This document shows, in pieces, positions 1 through 6,663 of a stretch of DNA of 10,234 nucleotides; positions within the stretch are counted from its first letter, which is position 1, and every line of letters starts with the position of its first letter. A program made the position numbers and the translations under genes. The notes under the pieces were generated by a model. The model searched no databases. It was not told the origin of the DNA and saw only the letters and a program-made list of their open reading frames with translations. Source of the DNA: Gymnopus androsaceus JB14 (taxonomy: Eukaryota > Basidiomycota > Agaricomycetes > Agaricales > Omphalotaceae). The DNA is taken from the NCBI GenBank assembly GCA_009733575.1, contig ML770344.1, positions 1 to 10,234 on the forward strand. Direction: 5' to 3'.

Positions 1-305
1 CCGTGAAAGTTTCCGTGTTAGCGGCCTGAATGACTCGTGTTGGAATCTCCCGTTGATTCCTGAGTTTGTTGGTGAGTGATGTCATGTGGGTAGAGCATCT
101 GGAGTCAAAAAGAATTGCTCCATAACTGTGGGCTGCAGCGTAAGCTTCAACATATACTTCTTCCTCCTTTTCACCATTAAGAGTAAGAGGTGGCAGACTG
201 TCAACTTTGATGTTTGGCACTTCATCAGAATTGTATTTCTGACATCTATTGTTGCTCAGCGATGAAAGAGCTAATTCAAATTTATCAGCTATTTCGGAAA
301 ATCAA
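1..305 (-). pseudogene. Copia protease segment, 5' partial, active-site glycine lost
   Basis: Reads about 95 codons without a stop to the window edge. It contains an ILFDSRCSTHMTS-like motif (D codon at 104-106), the Copia aspartic protease active site, where the family has D-S/T-G followed by a small residue and then H-M. The third triad position is R (AGA, 98-100) instead of G (GGA). A single G-to-A change on the coding strand explains it and should abolish catalysis, because that glycine shapes the active-site loop. Upstream residues (E-I-A-D-K-F-E-L) are typical of the Gag-protease linker. This frame joins the zinc-knuckle segment by a one-base shift near 300-310. The rest of pol lies outside the window. 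Confidence 0.85.
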
Positions 306-600
306 AGACAAGATTCCCATGCTTAGTGGGAATTTTGATTGCTGCCCATGATGACTCTGGTACTTCCTCAATCATGGATGAGGATGCCACTTCGCTGTTC
401 ATCGGCCTGTCTCTCCAGTTTCCATCCAACTTCTTCTTCTGCTTCTCTTTAGGAGCCTTCATCTCTTTGGCTTTGTTGGCCTGACTGCGTTTCTCCAATG
501 GACATTGATTTCCAAAATGACCTTTTCCTCTGCAGTTGTAACAAATGGAGTCCTGGCAACTCGTTGATCCTCCGTGGCCTCTGCCTCTGGGGAATTTCCC
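289..600 (-). pseudogene. Gag zinc-knuckle segment (CCHC)
   Basis: At 502-543 the minus strand encodes C-Y-N-C-R-G-K-G-H-F-G-N-Q-C, a perfect CX2CX4HX4C retroviral-type zinc knuckle, which binds element RNA during packaging. It is preceded by a Gly/Arg-rich stretch (GRGHGG) and followed by a Lys-rich linker. The frame differs by one base from the Gag core; the shift lies around 595-610, in a run of Gs and Cs beside GGGGAAATTCCCC. It ends at a TAG near 289, where a second frameshift leads into the protease frame. Confidence 0.88.
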
Positions 601-1490
601 CTAAAGGAATTTCCACGACCTCGGAAACCTCCTCTTCCCCTGTTACCAGCGTAGTTTGCTGATTCCTTCTTGCGATCATGTCGCACTTGGTGTACCATTG
701 ATTCAGCACGAATGGTAGAGATGAGCTCCGCAGGATTGAGCTTCTTGTTGGATTTAGCGGAGAAAACAGCCAATGCATTTATTGTAGCTTTGAAGGTGTC
801 AGGGACAGAGGACATAATGGTGTTGACGAATATATCATCATTGATATCGATTCCCCTAGTTGTGAGATCGTTGCGGATGCTGATCATATCATCTAAATGT
901 TTATTGACCTTGGATGGGTCCATGCATCGCATGGTGTGAAGTCGTCTTTGTAAAAATGATTCAGTAAGAACGTTTTTAGAATCATAATCAGTGAGTAAAT
1001 TTTCCCACAACTGCTTCATGTTGTTGTAGTGCCTATACCTGCGGAATATTCCATCCGATGACCTGCCAATGATTTCATTAAGCAAATCACTATCCTTTCC
1101 CCTATGCTTGTCATTTGATCCTTGGGCAAGATCAGGTTGCGGATTCCATTCCAAATAACGCTGATAGCCGATAGATCTGGCGGCGAATTCCACTCGAGTT
1201 TTCCACATGTCCCAATTTGATCCATCCAACTTTAAGGTTGTAACCTTATCAAAGGCTTTATTTGCTTTAGACATTTTGTTGTCATCATCGGAATCAGCAA
1301 TTAAAGTGCCTGGTGATCCAGGATCTGATGGCAATGGGGATCTGTGTGGAGAAGGTGGTTCCATATTTGAATATGGAAATTGGGGTGCGGTGCCCTGTGG
1401 AGATGGTTGTGGAGGAGTAGGTGGGGTTGGTTCACGTTTCGGTGCAGGTGATTGGGATGAGCGGGAGTATGCTGTTGGGAGGATGATGCT
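597..1490 (-). pseudogene. Copia Gag core (UBN2 / Retrotran_gag_2 type)
   Basis: Open frame with a Pro/Ser-rich start (PTPPTPPQPSPQ upstream of the internal Met at 1364), then KLDGSNWDMWKTR at about residues 45-57 of that Met. These are hallmarks of the Copia Gag UBN2/DUF4219-type fold. QLWENLLTDYDSK (about 118-130) and the helix-rich block to SSVPDTF fit Retrotran_gag_2. It ends in a GNRGRGGFRGRG RNA-binding tail. In the same frame the zinc knuckle is scrambled, so the coding frame must shift near 600. Upstream, it joins the N-terminal extension by another shift near 1460-1490. No stop lies within the core, so this is the best-preserved part of the element. Confidence 0.88.
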
Positions 1491-1654
1491 ATAAGCTGAG
1501 CAACAGGTGCTTCAGTATCCTCTTCTTCGTCATCATTGGCGATGTGTTGTAGGTGACTTCTGATAATTGCCTCCTGATCATTTGCAATGGGTTTCGCAAA
1601 ATTCGCTAGTTTACCTGTCCAAGGTACGTTGTATCGATTTAGGCAATGTTGTTT

Positions 1655-1662
1655 GTCGCACT
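1655..1662. repeat. 8-bp target-site duplication of the hAT MITE (left copy)
   Basis: GTCGCACT directly precedes the left terminal inverted repeat and is identical to 2389-2396. Removing the element and one copy restores the Gag reading frame. Confidence 0.95.
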
Positions 1663-2388
1663 TAGAGGTGGGCACGAATACATACTCGAGTATATTCGTT
1701 ATTCGTGGTACGAATATTTGTCACCTCAAATCCACTATTTATACTCGAGTATATACTCGAATATTTGTACAGACATATATTCGCAAATAGATATTCGTGA
1801 ATAACGAGTATTTTAGGACAAATACTCGAGTATACTTGTGATTAATTAACAACATTACAAATAAAGTAAATATAGGCTCGAACATGTAAGTAATAATGTT
1901 GAAGTACTATATTAGTGTTTAATAATAATATAAATACAGTCTGTATACATTTCCGAGTACTATTACATGACACAAAATTGTGGCGGTACTGAGAATTGAA
2001 CTCTGCTGGTCAGCTATCACAGGAAGGCCTGACCTTAATCCAGAGTCGGCGCCCATAACCACTAAGCCACACAGATTTTATTACAGTTACATGTCAATAA
2101 CATTATATACATATTCAAACATAGCCGAATTAAGTTATATATTGAATTTTTGCTTAAGTAATGAATACCTCACATGCTCGTGCTAACGAGCACGTGATAT
2201 CGGCGAATATTCGCGAATATTCATGAATAAAGTACCACGAATATTTGTGACATCAAAGTGGCTATTTATACTCGAGTAAGTACTCGTGTAACGAATATAT
2301 TCGTCACTCGTGACTCATTATTCGCGAGTAACGAATGGCTAAATATTCATGAATACTCATGAATATTCGCTATTCGTGCCCATCTCTA
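1663..2388. mobile_element. hAT-type MITE, 726 bp
   Basis: Terminal inverted repeats TAGAGGTGGGCACGAATA (1663-1680) and its complement at 2371-2388 match at 17 of 18 positions; TAGNGGTGGGCA ends are characteristic of hAT superfamily elements. It is flanked by a perfect 8-bp duplication GTCGCACT (1655-1662 and 2389-2396), the expected hAT size. The subterminal 150-200 bp on each side are dense in ACTCGAGTAT, CGAATATTCG and ATTCGTGA words, candidate transposase-binding repeats. There is no transposase frame, so the element is non-autonomous. It interrupts the Gag N-terminal extension and therefore postdates the Copia insertion. Confidence 0.93.
1979..2071 (-). other. tRNA-like segment inside the hAT MITE
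   Basis: On the minus strand this 93-nt segment has a perfect Pol III A box (TGGCTTAGTGG, fits TRGYNNARNNG) and a perfect B box (GTTCAATTC, fits GWTCRANNC). It also has a 6-bp acceptor-like pairing (TGTGGC at 2071-2066 with GCCACA at 1984-1979). Its length and the extra arm between anticodon-like and T-arm regions suggest a class II (Ser/Leu-like) ancestor. The anticodon stem is imperfect, so this is probably not a working tRNA. It may be a tRNA pseudogene or a SINE head captured by the MITE. TATTACA occurs on both sides (1961-1967, 2079-2085), a weak candidate duplication. Confidence 0.6.
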
Positions 2389-2396
2389 GTCGCACT
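2389..2396. repeat. 8-bp target-site duplication of the hAT MITE (right copy)
   Basis: GTCGCACT directly follows the right terminal inverted repeat and is identical to 1655-1662. Confidence 0.95.
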
Positions 2397-2704
2397 GGCT
2401 CCACTTTCCAGTGGTTTGGTTCTTGTACCTGTCGACTAACTCGTCGATGTCAAAGATGTGTGGGTGTCCTTTACAAGGAACAGTGTTGTCTGTGGGAGGT
2501 AATGGTGCTGATCTCTGCTGTGGTGTTACAGCTTTGCTACTCAATGAGCTGGCTTGTTCCGATGCAATGGAATGTTGTCAAGTTACTGGTGGTGGTGCTT
2601 GTTGTGATGATTTTATCTCCTGTCAAGTTCGTAGTGGTGGAGGATCTGGCCTGGGTGGCATGAACAAGAGTTACGGCAATATGATGCGTCAATGGTTAAG
2701 GCCG

Positions 2705-2716
2705 GGGCCCATAACC
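2705..2716 (-). promoter_or_regulatory. Primer-binding site, initiator tRNA-Met 5'-half type
   Basis: The minus strand reads GGTTATGGGCCC directly next to the LTR end. This is complementary to the anticodon-arm region of initiator tRNA-Met and is the known priming mode of Drosophila copia, which uses a cleaved 5' half-tRNA instead of the tRNA 3' end. The position immediately after the LTR supports the assignment and fixes the LTR boundary. Confidence 0.8.
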
Positions 2717-2834
2717 TATTAGAGTTACATTCCTAAATAGGAAGTAGCAGCAGTAAGTCCACACAGGACTTAGTAGTAGCGATCACACAGATTGATGGGG
2801 GATGACGGTGGTATTACAGGGTATGGTACTAGGC

Positions 2835-2842
2835 TTTATATA
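2835..2842 (-). promoter_or_regulatory. TATA box of the Copia LTR
   Basis: TATATAAA on the minus strand, about 120 bp upstream of the LTR 3' end. This is the expected place for the U3/R promoter that starts the genomic transcript. Confidence 0.5.
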
Positions 2843-2948
2843 CAGTCCTATGTACAAACAATATATTGGGCAAGTGGCTACTGCGTGAATACTTGTGGCT
2901 ACTGTCCATACAGTATAGTGGGTACTGCGAGAGAGCAAGTGGATACGG

Positions 2949-3310
2949 CATCAGGAAAAACTGTTTGGGCCTTGGATGGCCTGAAGTTAACCTCAAGGTA
3001 ACTCAAAGACACCTAGGCCACCTAGGCCACCTAGGTTGCCTAGGTTCCTTTAGGATGCCCTAGGAATTAGGGGGTGGACTTTTGACAACCTGAGTCACCT
3101 GAGAAAACCTGAGAAAACCTGAGAAAACCTGAGAAACCTGAGAAAACCTGAGGAAACCTGGAAGAACCCTGGGGAAACCTCAGGCAGCCTGAGATAGTCC
3201 TAGGTAACCTAGGAGGCCTAGGCTGCCTAGGCCATCCCAAGTCCAGCCCCTGTAACCTAGGAGGCTTAGGTTACCTAGGCTATCCTTGGCCCAGACCATT
3301 TTTCCTGATG
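2949..3310. mobile_element. 362-bp inverted-repeat element inserted in the Copia LTR
   Basis: The ends are imperfect terminal inverted repeats of about 44 bp beginning CATCAGGAAAAA on both strands (2949 rightward, 3310 leftward). Both continue into TGGGCC and GGATNGCCT. U3-type words flank it on both sides, so it interrupts the LTR. There is no ORF. The interior holds CCTAGG palindromes in both arms and a 10-bp tandem repeat in the middle. Only GG is shared directly outside the ends, so the target duplication is unresolved. The first 15 bases match the ends of the 109-bp MITE at 3893-4001 at 12 positions. Confidence 0.7.
3089..3187. repeat. CCTGAGAAAA tandem repeat
   Basis: About nine tandem copies of a 10-bp unit CCTGAGAAAA, drifting to CCTGAGGAAA and CCTGGAAGAA toward the right. 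It forms the core of the 362-bp inverted-repeat element, between two CCTAGG-rich arms. Confidence 0.85.
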
Positions 3311-3443
3311 GGCAAGAGACTGAGTGGAGTCTGCGAGATGATAACAGTGGAGTGCATGGGATGGTGATACAAACAAGTGGAGACTACGAGAAAGCGTTCC
3401 ATGTATAGTTCGATAGAATATATTTACTTTTGATATTCCAACA

Positions 3444-4180
3444 TACTTATTAGTACATTAGAAGTACCTATGACTTGGACTAGTACTGAGATTAGTACTG
3501 TAGAAGTATCAATAAGTCAGACTAGTACTTGTATTAGTACATTAGAACTACTAATAAGTTGTACTAGTACTTAGAATAGTACTTTAGAACTATCAATGTG
3601 CCAGACTAGTACTTAGAATAGTCCTATAGAAGTATTGATAAGTTGGCCTAGTACTTGTATTAGTACTTAGATCAGTACAATAGAAGTATCAATAAGTCAG
3701 ACTAGTACTTATATCTCTACTACAGTGGAACTACTAATACTATACCAGTATTGATATCTCTATAGTACTATTCTAAGTACTAGTACACAAGTACCAGTCT
3801 GACTTGTTGATACTTCTATTGTACTGATCTAAGTACTAATACAATTACTAGTCCAACTTATCAATACTTCTATAGTACTATCCTAAGTACTACATCAGCA
3901 AAACCTGGTTGGTCTCCAGAGGTCTCCGGAGATCTCTGGAATTACTATCCTTTCTCCAGAGACGAAAGAAATGTATTGTGATGGTACAGGTTTTGCTGAT
4001 GTAGTACACAAGTACTAGTCTGACTTATTGATACTTCTATAGTAGACATATAAGTACTAGTCTGGCACATTGATAGTTCTAATGTACTAATACAAGTACT
4101 AGTCTGACTTATTGATACTTCTATAGTACTAATCTCAGTACTAGTCCAAGTCATAGGTACTTCTAATGGACTAATAAGTA
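3444..4180. mobile_element. Large palindromic element with 107-bp arms
   Basis: The outer 107 bp (3444-3550) matches the complement of 4074-4180 with only two differences. Inside, both arms are built of degenerate copies of a 40-bp unit (TAGAAGTATCAATAAGTCAG then ACTAGTACTTGTATTAGTAC), so the whole tract can fold as one long hairpin. No coding potential is seen. The left arm stops exactly at the Copia LTR border (3443/3444), whereas the right side continues into CAAATACTAGGCCCAC. The Copia element therefore appears to have cut off the left terminus, which should reappear beyond its far LTR. Probably a foldback or MITE-like element. Confidence 0.75.
3893..4001. mobile_element. 109-bp MITE with TA target duplication (Tc1/mariner-like)
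   Basis: Perfect terminal inverted repeats CATCAGCAAAACCTG (3893-3907) and the complement (3987-4001), flanked by TA on both sides (3891-3892 and 4002-4003). Deleting the element and one TA yields AAGTACTAGTACACAAG. That is exactly the sequence of the uninterrupted repeat copy at 3774-3790, an internal empty site that confirms the insertion and its TA duplication. The interior carries TCTCCAGAGGTCTCC and GGAGATCTCTGGA words and has no ORF. Confidence 0.88.
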
Positions 4181-4790
4181 CAAATACTAGGCCCACTTAT
4201 AAAGGGGGCCTCTAAAATCATCAAAAATGTCAAAAATGTTATGGGGGCCCTGTTAAGCCCGTGCAGCCCAGATCGAAGCGGCGGGAAATCGATCGCAAAT
4301 CGATCGTGGGAATCGACCGATGGCGATCGATTGATGACCTGGGTTGGACCTTTGAAGTAACGGGACTTGGCGAAGCTATTAGCAACACCCTTAACACACT
4401 GTAATGTGTCCCAGAGGAAAGGAGTGGAAGAAGGGCGGAGCGGAGCGAACGCACAGCCGCAAGTCGATCGCAAATCGATCGCAATGTCGATTGATTGATC
4501 GGTGGAGATGTCGGAAATACGAATAGAGAAGATCAGCTAGGCTAAGTTGATTTTCGAACTAAAGTTATGATACATGGTATACTACTTAAATACTAGTGAG
4601 TTCGGATAAACGGATAAATGTAAAGAACAATAAGTAATATATATCCAGGAGTGTATTCAGTAAGTATAACAATAAAGTAATTCAGTAAGAAAGACAAAAG
4701 AATATAAGAGGAATAAAACAATAAGTATCGGAAAGTGTGTCTAAACATGATAGGGATGTTTCCGAAGGTAAAGGGCAGCTATCAGATTGA
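4181..4790. other. Gene-free stretch with GATCGAT-rich words
   Basis: No supported gene. The 18-mer TCGATCGCAAATCGATCG occurs twice in the same orientation (4289-4306 and 4464-4481), bracketing about 160 bp of GC-richer sequence. GGGGGCC words occur at 4205-4250. From 4500 the sequence turns AT-rich (4550-4735) without recognisable structure. Short frames on the minus strand are translations of these repeats. Confidence 0.6.
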
Positions 4791-4800
4791 TATGTCAATC

Positions 4801-4995
4801 GATCGATGGCGATTGATCGGAAATCGGCGGCAAGTGTCGATGATCGGCAGCGAGTGTCGGACGTCGGCAATGAGCAGTGATGATTGTAGGGATATAACAG
4901 TAGTTACATCGAAAGGTTGATTGATCAATGGCAAATGATCGAAAATCGGCGGTAAGTGTCGGAAATGATTGGTGATGATAGCATGGATATAACAG
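4801..4995. repeat. Diverged duplication of about 75-100 bp
   Basis: Unit 1 (4801-4900) and unit 2 (4922-4995) share GATNNATGGCNATTGATCG-like starts, AAATCGGCGGNAAGTGTCG, a GATGAT stretch and the end GGATATAACAG. Unit 1 is longer by a TCGGCAGCGAGTGTCGG insertion. The words resemble the GATCGAT-rich tract at 4280-4500, so both may belong to one older element. Confidence 0.75.
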
Positions 4996-5009
4996 GCCCT
5001 TGCTGCCCT

Positions 5010-5160
5010 TATGGACTCCATATTGTATAATGATTTGTAGTATATGGATTCCATGTTGTAGTGTATGGATTCCATATTGTATAATAGTTTGTAGTGTATG
5101 GATTTCATACTGTGTAATAATTTGTAGAATATAGATTCTCTTCATTGTAATACCTTCCAT
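5010..5160. repeat. 33-bp tandem repeat, about 4.5 units
   Basis: Units start with TATGGATTCCAT and continue TTGTATAATNNTTTGTAGT at 5010, 5043, 5064, 5097 and 5130. The second unit is only 21 bp, having lost 12 bp. Units lie directly head to tail with no spacers, so this is a minisatellite, not a CRISPR array. Confidence 0.88.
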
Positions 5161-5200
5161 ACACTGGATGCAAAATTGCTTCCTAAATATTTTTGATATT

Positions 5201-5382
5201 TTTTATGATTTTTTCAGCAATTATAGGATTAGATGACCAAGTTTAATTTTTTGTGTCACATATGTCACACATGTCACACGTTTTCCTTCCAACTGTCTGG
5301 ATTTTTCATGATTTACAGGTGTTATGGAATCAGATGACCAACTTTAATTTTCTCTCACACATGTCACACATGTCACACATGC
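5201..5382. repeat. Two-copy duplication with CACATGTCACA tails
   Basis: Copies at 5201-5280 and about 5303-5382 both read TTTNATGATTT, then GGANTNAGATGACCAA, then TTTAATTTT, and end in repeated CACATGTCACA words. They are separated by about 22 bp. Noncoding. Confidence 0.8.
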
Positions 5383-5430
5383 TCCCCTACAACCATCAAA
5401 CATAGTCCTACATATGTATACATAGTTCCT

Positions 5431-5540
5431 TGGAATCCACACAATAGTGGCACTGGAATCCATTGGTAAGGAGTGCCAGAGGTCCTGGCCCCATGGAATC
5501 CATGTTGAGCCCTGGAATCCATGGTTAGGCCTGGAATCCA
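5431..5540. repeat. Dispersed TGGAATCCA words
   Basis: Five copies of TGGAATCCA at 5431, 5454, 5494, 5513 and 5532, several extended to CCATGGAATCCATG. The complement, TGGATTCCA, is the core of the 33-bp repeat at 5010-5160, so the two tracts are mutually inverted. Confidence 0.7.
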
Positions 5541-5638
5541 TGGCCTTGGATTTCCATAGGATTTCCATCTTATTGGATACTGGATTGTTACACTTTGGAC
5601 TATCTAACTTGTTAGATTTTAAGGCAGCCTGGAATGCC

Positions 5639-5738
5639 GCAGTGGTCCATCTTGACTCTTGGACTAATCTGTCTACTCTGCAGTGGTCCATCTTGACTTT
5701 TGGACCAATTTTTCCACTCCGCAGTGGTCCATCTTGCT
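5639..5738. repeat. 41-bp tandem repeat, about 2.4 units
   Basis: Units begin GCAGTGGTCCATCTTG at 5639, 5680 and 5721, exactly 41 bp apart. Their second halves (ACTNTTGGACNAATNTNTCNACTC) differ at a few positions. A direct tandem array without spacers; noncoding. Confidence 0.9.
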
Positions 5739-5740
5739 TT

Positions 5741-6402
5741 CAATAAGGTTTTCATAAGTTTCTGCACTTATTGTTTACTTACCAAACACTTATGGTCTCT
5801 TAATTTTCCTTAGTTTTCCCTAAGATTTCCATCATATTTTAATATGATTTCAATATGATTTTCATAAGCTCACCTGAACTTACTGGAAGCTTTGTGTGCC
5901 ATTTGGTCACATTTAATTTCCATAAGTCATTGCATAAGTCTCATAACTTTGGCAAATCTTATCTACCTGGTCTAATTCATAAGTTCATTGATAAGATTTT
6001 GGCAAGTCCAGAAACTTCCAAATTTGGCATATCTCAGCTGTTTTTCATAACTTTTTCACTTGTCATGCAAACTTATGGGTGCCTGCATGCGGTGTTAGTT
6101 TAGAAGACCTCATGCTTACCTCATGGAGGTTCGGAGATGCATATTTTAATTTTCATCCCAGATGATATCCGGTGTTTTGCTTGAATGGCCTCCAACTTTC
6201 CTCATGATAAACGCATGTTGGAAATTTGGTGGAAATTTAGAGGATACTTTGATTGATCCTCAAACCTCTGCTTGGCCAGTAGAAGCTGACATTATGGTTT
6301 GTTGAAGCCTCATATAGATGTTATCAATAAGTTCAGGTGAGAAAGCTGTTATGTACGGAGTTACCGTGTCTGAATTCAAAAGGATCATGGGCAAATTAAC
6401 TG
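5741..6402. other. AT-rich gene-free stretch
   Basis: Between 5741 and 6080 there are many CATAAGT / ACTTATG words in both orientations but no clean arms. From 6110 to 6402 the sequence has more balanced composition. A minus-strand frame at 6260-6460 (about 66 codons, continuing past a TGA in readable form to about 6150) has a protein-like residue mix but no motif I recognise. GTGAGA at about 6337 and ATTAAC...CCACAG (6395-6414) could be an intron just before the next gene, but the exon to its left has stops in the required frame. Confidence 0.4.
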
Positions 6403-6405
6403 TTG

Positions 6406-6663
6406 CTACCACAGGAAGACTCTGAGACAGATGGAAGGGCTTCAGGCCTCTCTCAGGCACCTTCGGCGGACTCTGGAGAGCACCCTGGTCCAGAGGGTTC
6501 TGCTAGCGCTACGTCAAGGCCTCTCATTTCTGAAACCTCGGAAAAAATCTCCTCTACTCGAACTACTGGATCCATTCCTGACCCCCCGCAAAACGCTTCC
6601 ACTAGTTGTTCTCGAAAAGTCCCAGCTATGGTTGCACCTACTTGCGACGTAACCCCCCAGTAG
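6406..6663 (+). pseudogene. N-terminal, out-of-frame part of the unknown-function gene
   Basis: A Ser/Thr/Pro/Glu-rich frame (EDSETDGRASGLSQAP and onward) with no stop until TAG at 6661-6663. It is low-complexity and matches in style the disordered start of the next frame. The two frames are offset by one base at a run of six Cs (6653-6658), so it is likely one protein interrupted by an indel or a sequencing error. No ATG is found in this frame; a 3' splice site CCACAG ends at about 6414, so an upstream exon is possible. Unclear if the gene is live. Confidence 0.5.

Larger units (their letters stand above)
1..2661 (-). pseudogene. Ty1/Copia-type gag-pol remnant (Gag to start of protease)
   Basis: Decayed 5' part of a Copia-type LTR retrotransposon polyprotein. 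Gag packages element RNA into cytoplasmic particles and the protease would release Gag, integrase and RT. Order on the minus strand: candidate ATG at 2661 (38 bp past the primer-binding site), N-terminal extension, Gag core, CCHC knuckle, protease, then the left window edge; integrase and RT are not in view. It is broken by TGA stops at 2623-2625 and 2578-2580, a 726-bp MITE insertion, and frameshifts near 1460-1490, 595-610 and 300-310. The three minus frames each carry recognisable pieces in correct order, which rules out chance ORFs. The coding assignment comes from the zinc knuckle, the Gag core and the protease active site. Almost certainly not functional in this copy. Confidence 0.9.
1480..2661 (-). 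pseudogene. N-terminal extension of Copia Gag, split by a MITE
   Basis: After removing the MITE and one target duplication (734 bp), the minus strand has one frame from ATG 2661 to about 1480. Only two stops interrupt it, both TGA in the same context (ACT TGA CAR, at 2623-2625 and 2578-2580), where CGA is the likely original codon. It encodes a Pro/Gln/Ser/Thr-rich start, then HIFDIDELVDRYKNQ, then KWSQCDKQHCLNRYNVPW running across the insertion point, then an acidic DDEEEDTEAP tract. The seamless frame across 2397/1662 is strong evidence for coding. I do not recognise this domain; Copia Gags usually start close to the KLDG motif. It may be a lineage-specific extension or a captured piece. 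Confidence 0.7.
2717..3443 (-). mobile_element. Copia 5' LTR (interrupted by a 362-bp element)
   Basis: On the minus strand the LTR starts TGTTGGAATATC (3443 downward), the same start as Drosophila copia and many fungal Copia LTRs. It ends CTCTAATA beside the primer-binding site. The inner boundary at 2717 is confirmed by a second copy at 10164-10234, identical at 68 of 71 positions and diverging exactly there. The end is TA, not the usual CA, in both copies. Without the inserted element the LTR is about 365 bp. U3 contains several degenerate copies of a GTGGNTACTGCGAGA word (2875-2945 and 3320-3395), possibly enhancer-like. The 5-bp target duplication cannot be tested because the other end lies outside. 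Confidence 0.85.

Noticed and set aside
1207..1494. Gly-rich plus-strand frame
   Set aside because: Antisense of the Pro-rich start of the Copia Gag core.
2349..2722. Cys-rich plus-strand frames that superficially recall a hydrophobin
   Set aside because: Antisense of the Gln/Thr/Pro-rich Gag N-terminal extension; no signal peptide or correct cysteine spacing, and it crosses LTR and MITE borders.
4782..5160. Minus-strand frames with repeated YNMESIHY-like units
   Set aside because: They are translations of the 33-bp tandem repeat.
5010..5740. Possible CRISPR-like arrays
   Set aside because: The 33-bp and 41-bp units are directly joined without unique spacers, and the genome is eukaryotic in character.
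4181..6080. One large DNA transposon spanning the gene-free middle, with CACTTAT / ATAAGTT ends
   Set aside because: Only a weak partial match between the candidate ends and no target duplication found.
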